Origin: Mycolicibacterium mageritense
Lineage (GTDB): Bacteria; Actinomycetota; Actinomycetes; Mycobacteriales; Mycobacteriaceae
NCBI RefSeq assembly: GCF_010727475.1
Contig: NZ_AP022567.1
Location: forward strand, 7,316,001-7,380,000
Length of the DNA: 64,000 nt
Direction: 5' to 3'
The notes under the pieces were generated by a model. That model saw only the letters and a list, made by a program, of their open reading frames with translations. It ran no database searches and was not told the DNA's origin. Numbering within the stretch: position 1 is the first letter of the stretch; each line of letters opens with the position of its first letter. Both the position numbers and the translations under genes were made by a program. Below are positions 7,464-16,400 of the stretch, one piece after another.

Positions 7464-8353
7464 AGTACTTCGTCTCAGCCGGAGAAGACCGCCGACTCGA
7501 TGAAGCCACGCGGCGCACCTTGCGCGGTGACTACATTCGTCTGTCCGATGGCGTAACGCATTACGAACTGGCCGGGCCTGACGGTGGCGACGTCGTCGTC
7601 CTGGCCGGCGGGCTGACCATCCCGTTGTTCTACTGGGACGAGCTGGCCGTCGAGTTGCACGCTCGCGGGCTCCGGACCCTGGCCTACAGCGGCTACGGGC
7701 GCGGCTATTCCGACCGTGTAGTCGCCCGCTACGACGAGGCGCTATTTGTCCGCCAACTGCGCGAGCTCGTCGAGCACCTCCAGGTGCCTGCGCCATGCCA
7801 CGTCGTAGGCACGTCGATGGGCGCGCTGATCGCCATGGCATACGTCAGCCAACACGTCGCCAGCACCGCCACCCTGACCCTGGTGGGCCCAGCCGGGCTC
7901 AGCCGCCAGCCGGTGACCCAGAAACTGGTGCTGGGCAACGACACCACGGCCAGCCTGATCGCCAAATACTTTGGCCGCCGCATCCTCGAACAGCATCTGG
8001 GACACAATGTGGCAGACGCCAACCGTGCCGCCGCACTCGCGGACATGATCGGTGACGCCTCACGTTACGAAGGTTCGATCTACGCCTTCTTCCAGACACT
8101 GCAACACTTTCCGTTGTTCGATCGCGCCGAGCTCTACCGGCACACCGGCACACTTCACCTGCCCACACAACTGATCTGGGGCCGTGAGGACCACGTCACC
8201 CCGATCAGCAGCCTGGACCAGGTCCGCGAACTGCTCCAGCCCAGCCAATACCACGTCATCGACGACTGCGGCCACATGGCGCCGTTCGAGCGTCCCCTCG
8301 TCGTCGCCGACCAACTGGCGACTTTCTATGACACCTTCCACAGATCGGCTTGA
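7460..8353 (+). CDS. Alpha/beta hydrolase, second in the operon
   Basis: 297 residues. VVVLAGGLTIPLF takes the place of the usual HG oxyanion motif, GTSMGALIAM is the nucleophile elbow, WGREDHVTP carries the Asp and DDCGHMAPFE the His. It is paralogous in fold to the gene before it but clearly different in sequence. The start overlaps the upstream stop by four bases (ATGA), with GAGGAACG in front. Two hydrolases in tandem ahead of a flavin monooxygenase suggest sequential steps on one substrate, for example ester cleavage followed by cleavage of a ring-opened product; this is inference. Confidence 0.83.
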   Translation: MKYFVSAGEDRRLDEATRRTLRGDYIRLSDGVTHYELAGPDGGDVVVLAGGLTIPLFYWDELAVELHARGLRTLAYSGYGRGYSDRVVARYDEALFVRQLRELVEHLQVPAPCHVVGTSMGALIAMAYVSQHVASTATLTLVGPAGLSRQPVTQKLVLGNDTTASLIAKYFGRRILEQHLGHNVADANRAAALADMIGDASRYEGSIYAFFQTLQHFPLFDRAELYRHTGTLHLPTQLIWGREDHVTPISSLDQVRELLQPSQYHVIDDCGHMAPFERPLVVADQLATFYDTFHRSA

Positions 8354-8356
8354 CCC

Positions 8357-9931
8357 ATGACAACAACGAGCATCACCGACGTCTTGATCGTCGGCGCGGG
8401 GCCCGCCGGCACCGCGCTCGCGATCGACCTCGCGCGCCGCGGCGTGACGGTACGCCTCATCGACAAAGCGCCACATGCCTTCGACGGTTCCCGCGCCAAA
8501 GGCATCCAGCCCCGCACCCTCGAGGTTCTCGACGACCTCGGCGCCCTGCCCGACATCCTCGACCAGGGCACCCTGTACCCCCCGATGGGCATCCATCTCG
8601 GCCCGATCACCATCCCATTCCGGATGATGGCCAAGGGAAAGCGCGGCCCCGATGTCCCATACCCCGATACCTGGCTCATCCCGCAGCACCGCACCGACCG
8701 TGCGCTGCACGCCCGGTTCGAATCCGTAGGCGGCCATGTCGAATTCGGCACCGAGCTGATGGAGCTCACCGACCACGACACTCATGTCACCGCGCACGTC
8801 GCAACCTCCGACGGCGCCGAGGACATCAGCGCGCGCTACCTTGTCGGCGCCGACGGCGGCGCCAGCCGAGTCCGCAAGATCCTCGGCGTCGAGTTCAGCG
8901 GCTCAACCGACGAAGCGGACCGCATCCTCATCGTCGACGCCGCCGTCTCGGGTGGATTGTCCCGCAAGTACTGGCACGTGTGGCCCGGGCTAAAAGGACG
9001 CTTCGTCGGCGCTTGCCCGCTGCCATACAGCGACACATTCCAGTGGATGATCCGCCTTTCACCCGACGAACAACCGCCGCAAGACCTCGCGCAGATCAAC
9101 GCCCGCATCCAAGCCCACACCCACGACAAACGGCTCACACTGCATGACATTCGGTGGCAGTCCGTTTTTCGCCCGAACATCCGACTGGCCCAGAACTACC
9201 GCCGCGGCCGCGTCCTGCTGGCCGGGGACGCCGCCCACGTCCACACACCCGCAGGCGCCCAGGGCCTCAACACCGGCATCGGTGACGCCTACAACCTGGG
9301 CTGGAAACTCGGCCAAGTCCTGGCAGGAGCCGACGATCGACTCCTCGACACCTATGAACAGGAACGGCAACCGATCGCCGCAGGCGTGCTCGGGCTATCG
9401 ACCAAGAAGTACGAAGGGATCGGAAAGTTCGACCCGTCGAGCATCCGACGCGGTAAGGACGAGAAGCAACTAGGCCTGACCTATCACGGCGGCCCACTGG
9501 CGCCCCTGGCTGCCGACCGCACCGCGGCGCTACGCGGCGGTGATCGTGCGCCGAATGCTGATGTCGTCGACGCTGACGGAGGTCGCGTGCGACTGTTCGA
9601 TGCGTATCGCGGTCCTCACTTCACAGCCATTGCCTACGGCGCGTATGCCGCCGACGCGTTGGCGAAACTCGACTGGCCCGCCGACGGCGCGCAACTCAAC
9701 CGCATTATCATCGACACCGATAGCAAGGGCGACATACCCGGTCGTGTCCTCACCGACCCGACCGGACAATTCGCCGAGATCTACGGGTTGTCCCGAGACA
9801 CGTTGTTGCTGATTCGGCCGGACGGCTACATCGGCCACATCGCCATCCACAACATCGCCGAAACAACCAGCGCCGCTGCGCAATCCATGACGCCGCACAT
9901 CGTGACATCAGCGCCATCGAAGCGGTCATGA
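8357..9931 (+). CDS. FAD-dependent aromatic hydroxylase (PHBH/MhpA-type monooxygenase)
   Basis: 524 residues. The N-terminal dinucleotide fold GAGPAGTALAIDLARRG binds FAD, the DG motif is in YLVGADGGASRVR, and the GD motif is LLAGDAAHVHTPAGAQGLNT. These define class A flavoprotein aromatic hydroxylases, which use NAD(P)H and O2 to hydroxylate phenolic rings. The C-terminal 150 residues form a thioredoxin-like domain, as in PheA/MhpA-type enzymes (RGGDRAPNADVV). It starts three bases after the upstream hydrolase and overlaps the MFS gene start, so it is co-transcribed. The presence of a hydroxylase makes an aromatic or heteroaromatic substrate likely for the regulon. Confidence 0.9.
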   Translation: MTTTSITDVLIVGAGPAGTALAIDLARRGVTVRLIDKAPHAFDGSRAKGIQPRTLEVLDDLGALPDILDQGTLYPPMGIHLGPITIPFRMMAKGKRGPDVPYPDTWLIPQHRTDRALHARFESVGGHVEFGTELMELTDHDTHVTAHVATSDGAEDISARYLVGADGGASRVRKILGVEFSGSTDEADRILIVDAAVSGGLSRKYWHVWPGLKGRFVGACPLPYSDTFQWMIRLSPDEQPPQDLAQINARIQAHTHDKRLTLHDIRWQSVFRPNIRLAQNYRRGRVLLAGDAAHVHTPAGAQGLNTGIGDAYNLGWKLGQVLAGADDRLLDTYEQERQPIAAGVLGLSTKKYEGIGKFDPSSIRRGKDEKQLGLTYHGGPLAPLAADRTAALRGGDRAPNADVVDADGGRVRLFDAYRGPHFTAIAYGAYAADALAKLDWPADGAQLNRIIIDTDSKGDIPGRVLTDPTGQFAEIYGLSRDTLLLIRPDGYIGHIAIHNIAETTSAAAQSMTPHIVTSAPSKRS

Positions 9932-11169
9932 TTGCAGGCGCCGAGGCGCTTACGTCGCAGGGTCAAAACCCGAGGCGCAGTGGCGGCGTGGCCACGGTGA
10001 TGCTGGCGTACGCGTTCGCTGTCATCATGGCCGGCACCACGCTGCCCACCCCGATGTATGCGCTCTACGCCACGACGATGGGTTTCACCGTCCTCACCAC
10101 CACGATGATCTACGCGGCTTATGCCGGTGGGGTATTGGCGGCGCTGGTGATTTTCGGACGCTGGTCCGACGCGATCGGTCGACGCCTGGTTCTGCTGGGC
10201 GGCGTCGTCGCCGCAGTGGCCAGTGGCGCGATGTTCCTGCTCGCCGACACCGTCCTGGCTCTGGTGGCGGCACGCGTGCTGTCCGGGCTGTCGGCAGGTG
10301 TCTTCACCGGCACTGCCACCGCAGCGATCATCGAAGCCGCACCGCCGAAATGGCGCACTCGGGCCGCCGCGACCGCGACCATCGCCAACATGGGTGGGCT
10401 GGGCGCCGGGCCCCTGCTGGCAGGTGTTCTCGTGCAGTACTGCCCCGCACCGCTGCGCCTGGCCTTCGTGATGCACATCCTGTTAGCGGTGGCGGCCGGC
10501 CTTGCCATCATCGGCGTGCCCGAAACATCATCCAAAACAGGACATCTCGGGATGCAGCTGCTGCGACTTCCTGTCCAAGTGCGTGCCACGTTCGCCCTCG
10601 CGGCGATCGGGACGTTCGCGGGATTTGCGTGCATGGGGCTGTTCGCCGCGCTGGCACCGTCATTCCTTTCCACCATGATCGGCATCGACAACCACGCCGC
10701 AGCCGGGGTGGTCGCCAGCTGCGCCTTCCTGGCCTCAGCAGTGGCCCAGGTAGCGGCTAACCGGATACGGCCCCAACGCGCGATGGCATTGGGCTGCGCA
10801 ACTCTGGTGATTGGCATGATCGCCTTGACGGCGGCACTGGTTACCACTTCACTCGCCGGACTCGTCGTCGCAGCCATCATTTCCGGTGCGGGACAAGGCA
10901 TCAGCTTCAGCCGCGGTCTGGCTGCCGTCACCGAAGCCACGCCAGCCGATCGGAGAGCCGAAGTCAGCTCAGCACTGTTCGTGGTGGCCTATATCGCCAT
11001 CTCCCTACCCGTCATCGGCGAAGGCCTGTTCGCCGACCACTGGGGACTACGCAGCGCCGGCATCGGCTTCGCCGCCACCGTCGGCATACTCGCCGCCGGC
11101 TGCCTCATAGCGCTACTAACCCGGCAGCCGCGCCGCCAGCAGCCAGGCCGCGCACGAATTCACGCTTAA
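9928..11169 (+). CDS. MFS transporter
   Basis: 413 residues with about 12 hydrophobic segments. Motif A of major facilitator proteins is visible in the loop after the second span (GRWSDAIGRR), and the two halves are joined by a polar stretch near residues 190-205. The ATG overlaps the monooxygenase stop (ATGA). As the last gene of the hydrolase-hydrolase-monooxygenase operon it probably imports the pathway substrate, although export of a toxic product cannot be excluded. The C-terminal tail is basic (RQPRRQQPGRAR). Confidence 0.85.
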   Translation: MIAGAEALTSQGQNPRRSGGVATVMLAYAFAVIMAGTTLPTPMYALYATTMGFTVLTTTMIYAAYAGGVLAALVIFGRWSDAIGRRLVLLGGVVAAVASGAMFLLADTVLALVAARVLSGLSAGVFTGTATAAIIEAAPPKWRTRAAATATIANMGGLGAGPLLAGVLVQYCPAPLRLAFVMHILLAVAAGLAIIGVPETSSKTGHLGMQLLRLPVQVRATFALAAIGTFAGFACMGLFAALAPSFLSTMIGIDNHAAAGVVASCAFLASAVAQVAANRIRPQRAMALGCATLVIGMIALTAALVTTSLAGLVVAAIISGAGQGISFSRGLAAVTEATPADRRAEVSSALFVVAYIAISLPVIGEGLFADHWGLRSAGIGFAATVGILAAGCLIALLTRQPRRQQPGRARIHA

Positions 11170-11329
11170 CGCCGCACCCTTCGCCGAGGACGGCGGAGGC
11201 CACAGTGAGTTCCGTCGACGTCCAAGGTCGCCCTGTCACAGGCATCCGGCGCCGGGGTGCGATGCGTTCACCTCCTCAATGGCAGGAACGCGATCCGTGT
11301 CGTAGACGGACAACCCCCGGCGGACACTC

Positions 11330-12850
11330 TTACGAGGCTCGCACGAGACTCGGCTGCGGCGCGAGGCTCGGCCCGCCTGCCATCTGACCGACCACGTGGG
11401 TCCGCGGTTGCCCCTCGATGGTGACCTTGATCTTCATCTGGGTGTCCCCCGGTGTGCCCGACACGACGATGGTCACCCCGGACCACGTCCCGTCGGGCAG
11501 ATTGAGCGCCGGTTGGGTGGTCTTGCCGATGCGGCGTTTGCGCCCGAACGGATAGAGGTCGTCGGCGTCGCCGCCGTTGCCCCGCGAGAACACCTTGGCC
11601 AGATCCCGCCTGCCGTCGGCCTGCATCAGTTCGATGGCCAGCCCGTGCTCGTCGTTGACGTTGTCGATGCTCTCGTCGACGACGTACACCGCGATGCCCT
11701 CGTCGGGCAGGAACGCGTCCTGTCCCCTGCGCCGCCGGTATTCGACGATGATGTACTGGCTTTCGGTCATCGTTGCCGGGTTGCGGATGAAGGCGACGGT
11801 GCCGCCCTCCGCGGCCGGGCTGAGGACCACGTTGCCGACGGACTCGGTGATCTCGACCGGTTCGATCCAGCCGTGGAACAGCCGCACCATCCCGTTGGGG
11901 AACGTCGGCGTCAGGCCGCCCTGGCCCCAACTGCCCGCGGCCATCAGGCAATAGCCGCCGAGGCCGTTGGACCTCGACCGGGCGACCTGCCCGGTGTCGT
12001 AGTAGTCGGCCCAGCGCGCGGCCAGGTGGCCCCACTCGTGCGCGCACACGCCCATGGTGCAGTCTTCGGGCACCGTGAGAAACGTTTGCACCGAGAGGTT
12101 CTCGGCCACCGGCAGCTCGCCGGGAATGACCCACTTGAGGCTCCACAGGTCGGTGCGCTTGGTGGTCTGTTCGGCGCCGTGCCCGGCATGGATGATGATG
12201 AGGGCCGTCACCAGGTTCTCGCCGAGCGCGTCATACGGTGTGAGATCCACGCCCTCGGCGAGCGCGGCCAGCACCGCATCGCGGGCCATACCTTGCGAAT
12301 TGCGCGGGAAGTTGTCGTTCATCCCGGAGTTGCCGTCGACGTAGAAACTCATGGGCTGCGGCAACCGGAACCATCCGTACACCTCGCCCTGCACGTCGAT
12401 GCCGTTTTCCGCGTCGGCATCGTACGCGCTCACGCGGCGGTAGTAGTCCCGCATGCTGCCCGTCGGAAAGGTGTTGTCGCTGAACAGCATCTGCTGGAAG
12501 TAGCCGGTGTTGTGATCCGGGTTGTGTTCATGGTCGGGAAAATCGACCAGCAGCACGACGGTCCGCACGATCCCCCGCAGGGTCCGGGTGGGCCGGTCGA
12601 TGAGCTCCTTCTCGGTCGCGGGCCCTGGCCGCACAGCACCGTCGTCGAGCCCGAGCTGGCTTTCCCCGCGCCGGGTGGACCGCCACACCGAGAAGTACTG
12701 CTCGAACGTCAGGGTGTCCGGAAGCCGTTTGGCCGCTTTGAGTTCCAGGAACCTGGCGTACAGATGCGCGAGCGCCTGGGGCGACGGGGGCACCGGGCAC
12801 AACTCCGCTGCGCAGCTGTGCGGACGGAACGGTTTGACGGTGATTCGCAT
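11330..12850 (-). CDS. M6-like zinc metalloprotease
   Basis: 506 residues from MRITVKPFRPH. The zinc-binding motif HEWGH lies in VCAHEWGHLAARWADYYD, and LMAAGSWGQGG about 25 residues later is the Met-turn of the immune-inhibitor-A (M6) group. In classical M6 proteins the motif is HEXXHxxGxxD; here the glycine is Ala and the Asp is displaced by one, so the third ligand is uncertain. The first 100 residues are family-specific, and RTVVLLVDFPDHEHN opens the catalytic part. I see no signal peptide or anchor, unlike secreted M6 proteases. It is the last gene of a three-gene unit behind a one-span membrane peptide and a His-rich protein. An upstream in-frame extension to 13186 would overlap both small genes and is rejected. 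Confidence 0.82.
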   Translation of the reverse strand: MRITVKPFRPHSCAAELCPVPPSPQALAHLYARFLELKAAKRLPDTLTFEQYFSVWRSTRRGESQLGLDDGAVRPGPATEKELIDRPTRTLRGIVRTVVLLVDFPDHEHNPDHNTGYFQQMLFSDNTFPTGSMRDYYRRVSAYDADAENGIDVQGEVYGWFRLPQPMSFYVDGNSGMNDNFPRNSQGMARDAVLAALAEGVDLTPYDALGENLVTALIIIHAGHGAEQTTKRTDLWSLKWVIPGELPVAENLSVQTFLTVPEDCTMGVCAHEWGHLAARWADYYDTGQVARSRSNGLGGYCLMAAGSWGQGGLTPTFPNGMVRLFHGWIEPVEITESVGNVVLSPAAEGGTVAFIRNPATMTESQYIIVEYRRRRGQDAFLPDEGIAVYVVDESIDNVNDEHGLAIELMQADGRRDLAKVFSRGNGGDADDLYPFGRKRRIGKTTQPALNLPDGTWSGVTIVVSGTPGDTQMKIKVTIEGQPRTHVVGQMAGGPSLAPQPSLVRAS

Positions 12851-12888
12851 GGCGTCGCTGCTTTCGGGAGAAGGGTGCGGATGGTGTC

Positions 12889-13005
12889 CTAGTCCGACCG
12901 GTGCCGGTCGTGATCCCAGCGTTCGAGCCAGCGCTGCAGGTCGTACACCCCGAGCCCGGTCACGACCGCCAAGGACAGTGACAGCACCGCCGGCCAGCCG
13001 TTCAC
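12889..13005 (-). CDS. 38-residue single-span membrane protein
   Basis: VNGWPAVLSLSLAVVTGLGV begins a hydrophobic segment, followed by the amphipathic, charged tail YDLQRWLERWDHDRHRSD. The GTG start overlaps the stop of the His-rich gene (GTGA), which strongly suggests translational coupling, and the stop lies 38 bases before the protease start. I do not recognise a family. The position suggests a membrane anchor or partner for the His-rich protein or the protease. It is below the usual length cut-off of gene finders. Confidence 0.6.
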   Translation of the reverse strand: MNGWPAVLSLSLAVVTGLGVYDLQRWLERWDHDRHRSD

Positions 13006-13280
13006 AACCGCCCCATTTCGCGGGCCATCCGCGACGACTCCAGGTAGTCGCTGTTGTTGTCGTAGTGCGGGTGCGGCGCCGGCAGGTGCGGATGTGGCAC
13101 ATGCAGGTGCGGCAGGTGCAGGTGCGGAAGGTGCGGCAGGTGCGGGTGCGGCACCGGATGGTGCGCGAGCCACGCGGTGAGCTCAAGCCTGCGATCGCCG
13201 ATGGTCCGGTGCGGCGTGCCCGACCGGCCCGCGGCCGCGGGTGTGGCGGTGTGCAACTCCCCGGTAACCGATGTGCTCAT
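13002..13280 (-). CDS. His/Pro/Leu-repeat small protein
   Basis: 92 residues. The N terminus (MSTSVTGELHTATPAAAG) is followed by HRTIGDRRLELTAWLAHHP and then a run of PHLPHLH-type repeats (residues about 47-73) with about a dozen histidines, ending in HYDNNSDYLESSRMAREMGRL. No signal peptide or membrane segment is visible. The repeats could bind zinc, nickel or copper, or form a polyproline-like linker. It is the first gene of the unit that continues with the one-span peptide and the M6-like protease. I know of no named family; a metal-handling role is a guess based on composition and the metalloprotease neighbour. Confidence 0.65.
   Translation of the reverse strand: MSTSVTGELHTATPAAAGRSGTPHRTIGDRRLELTAWLAHHPVPHPHLPHLPHLHLPHLHVPHPHLPAPHPHYDNNSDYLESSRMAREMGRL
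13078..13160 (-). repeat. Short in-frame tandem repeats encoding PHLPHLH units
   Basis: Imperfect GGTGCGGCA/GGTGCAGGT-type units of 6-12 bases recur on the + strand; translated on the minus strand they give alternating Pro-His-Leu. Because the units are multiples of three, copy-number change would lengthen or shorten the His-rich segment without a frameshift. Confidence 0.6.
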
Positions 13281-13415
13281 GTCCGTTACTCCTCACCGTG
13301 AGGTCGGGGTGGCACCGAATGTGGTGCCGATACTGCGAAACCTACGGTCGGGCATGCCGGGACGCACGAGTGGTGGACTACCTGTGTTCGGCCCGCACCA
13401 CCCCACGCGGCGTGC

Positions 13416-16400
13416 TCAGTACACGTCGCGCACGTAGCGCTTCTCGGCGACCAGCTCACGCTTGTAGTCGTGTGCGGCTTCCTCCGACATGCCGCCGTGG
13501 GTGCGGATGACGGCGGTCAACGCGGCGTCGACATCCTTGGCCATCCGGGCCGCGTCGCCGCACACGTAGAAGTGCGCGCCATCCTCGAGCCAGCGCCACA
13601 CGTCCGCGCCGTAGTCGAGCAACTTGTGCTGGACATACACGCGTTTCGCCTGATCCCGGGAGAACGCCAGATCGAGCCGGTTCAGGAATCCGTCACGCAC
13701 CATGTCTTCGAGATCCTCACGGTAGTAGAAGTTCTCGTCGCGATGCCGGTCCCCGAAGAACAACCAGTTGCGCCCGCTGTGCCCGAGCGCGCGACGCTCC
13801 TGCAGGAACCCGCGGAACGGCGCGACACCGGTGCCCGGACCCACCATGATCATCGGGGTCGAGGCCTCCTGAGGCGGCCGGAAATGCGGTGAGCGTTGCA
13901 GGAACACCGGTGCCGCCTGCGCGCGGTCGGCGAGGAACGTCGAGCACACACCGCCCCTGGCGGCGCCGTTGGCGCCGCGGTACCTGACGACCGACACGGT
14001 CAGCTGCACCTCGTGCGGGCTGACCAGCGGGCTCGACGAGATCGAGTAGTTCCGTGGCGTCAACCGCACCAGGACTTCCTGCCACCGTTCGGGTTCAGCG
14101 CGCACCGCGAATTCGGTGACGAGGTCCAGCCCGTTGCGGTTGCGCAACCAGTTGTCCCGCCGGTGCCCCGCGCTTCCGAGCATCCTTGCGGCCGTTCGGT
14201 CGGATACCGATTCCGCGACGAAGCGCAGCAGGTTCGGTGTCACGCGGCAGATGTCGTACGACGAAATGAGGGCATCGCGCAGGGATTGTTCGGTGCCGTC
14301 GACCTCGACGACCGCGTCGGGGCTCAGCGCGGTCGCGGCGAGCCAGGCATCCACCACGGCCGGGTCGTTGCTCGAGTAGACGCCGAGCGAGTCGCCCGCC
14401 GCGTACTCGACGTCGTAGTCGGAGATGTCGAACCCGAACTGGCGCACCTCCTTGGCCGCGGCCGGTGCGGTGAGGATCTCGTTGCGGGCCAACCGGGCCA
14501 GAATCGGCTTGGCCCTGGTGAATTCGTCGGGCTCGGTGCGGATCGCGGTACGAGCACCGCCGGAGCGGGCCGGTGCGGGCGACTCGCCGGTGAGCAGCCC
14601 CGCGACGGTGTCGGCCCACTGCCGCAGCGGCTCGTCGTCGTAGGCCTCGCAGTCGGTGCGTTCCAGCAGCTTGGTGGCGCCCAGGTCGGCGAATCTGCGG
14701 TCGAGGGCCTTGGCGTGCCCGCAGAAGTTGTCGTACGCGCGGTCACCGATGCCGAGCACCGCGTATCGCATGCCGTGCAGCTGCGGCGCGTCCGGGCCGT
14801 CCAGCCGGCTCCAGAAATCGGCGCCGTTGTCGGGCGGGCCGCCGTCGCCGAATGTGCTGGTGACCACCAGCACGTCGCGCGCGGCCGACAGCTCGGCCAG
14901 GGCCACGTCGTTCATGTTGGCCAGCGCGGCGCCGAGCCGCGCGGCCAGTTGGGCCGCGTACTCCTCGGCGGTTCCGGTCTGCGACGCCCACAGCACGAGG
15001 CGCCCCGCCGGTTTCGTCGATTCGGCGGCGAGGGTGTCACCCGCCCGCGAGTACCGGCCCGCGAGCATGCCGTCGACCCACAGCCGCACCGCCGCACTCA
15101 CGGGTGCGGAGCGCGGCAGTACCGGCACCCCGGCAGGAGCATCGGGCAGACCGGTGAAAAAACCCGCCAGATAGACCTTCTCGTCCTCGGACAGGCCCGG
15201 CCGCGTCGTGGGGCCCACCCCGAGCTCCACCGCGATCGGGTGGGCCTGCTGGGGGTCGTCGACCGATCGGGCCGGCCGCAGGCTCACCGCGCAGGCCTTG
15301 AACTCGGGCTGCAGCGAGTCAGGGTCGACGGCGTCGTTGGTCACGGCGTTGATGGTCAGGTACTCCCCGTGCTCGTCGTTCCAGTGGAAAGGGGCGAAGC
15401 AGCTGCCCGGTAAGACCCGGTCGGTCACCGTGGCGGGCAGCACGGCCCGACCGCGTCGCGAGGTCAGCTCGACCGGTTGGCCCGGCGTGATGTCGAGTGC
15501 GAGCGCGTCGGCCGGGTGGATCTCGATGAACGGTGCCGGGTTGAGTCTGTTGAGCTTGTCGACCTTGCCGGTCTTGGTCATGGTGTGCCACTGGTGTTGC
15601 AGCCGTCCGGTGTTGAGCACGAACGGATAGTCGTCATCGGGCAGCTCGGCGGCGTCCAGGTGGGGTCGTGCGTGAAAGACCGCGCGCCGCGACGGCGTGG
15701 CGAACGCCAGCCGGGGCCGGTGCCCGTCGTCGTCGACGAGCAGTTCCTGGCTCACGCCGTCGTTGAGGTAGCGGATGGGGTGCCGGTCGTCGTGGGCACC
15801 GGGCGCGCCGGCCGGCGGGCACGGCCACTGCAGCGGGTTCTGCCGCAGCCGCGCGTAGCTCGCGCCGCGCAGGTCGTATCCGGTGCGCGGATTGGCGAAG
15901 CCGCGGATCTCCTCGAAGACCTCCTCGGCCGACGAGTACGTGAAATGCTCCCCGAACCCCAGGTGCGCGGCGACCTGGCAGATCAGCTGCCAGTCCGGGC
16001 GGGCCTGCCCCGTGGGAGGCACCGAGGGCGACAGCAACGTCAGCGTGCGTTCGGAATTGACCATCACGCCCTCCGACTCGGCCCACAGCGTGGCAGGCAG
16101 CACGATGTCGGCGTAGTGGTTGGTGGCCGTGGTGCGGTACGCGTCCTGCGTGATGACGAGCTCGGCGGCCTCAAGGCCGTTGATGACGGTCTTGCGGTTG
16201 GCCACGCTGGCAACCGGATTGGTGCAGATGATCCAGCACGCCTTGATGGCTCCGGCGTCCATCTGCTCGAACATCGCGACGGTGCCCGGCCCGACGTCGG
16301 ATCGGATGGTGCCCGGTGCGAGTCCCCACCGGGCCTCCACGAAGGCCCGGTCGTCGGCCGAGACCACCGCACGCTGACCCGGCAATCCGGGCCCCATGTA

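Noticed and set aside
6333..7841. 502-codon minus-strand frame across the TetR operator and two hydrolases
   Set aside because: It lies opposite two clear alpha/beta hydrolases and crosses promoter sequence; no motif is seen in its translation.
11170..11329. Possible small gene between the MFS gene and the protease
   Set aside because: The 160-base gap between convergent genes has only weak, motif-free frames and no good ribosome site.
11396..12892. 498-codon + strand frame opposite the M6-like protease
   Set aside because: Antisense shadow; HEWGH and Met-turn are on the other strand.
13281..13415. Possible gene or palindrome upstream of the His-rich gene
   Set aside because: No start with a ribosome site and no clear symmetry; it is probably just the promoter of the three-gene unit.
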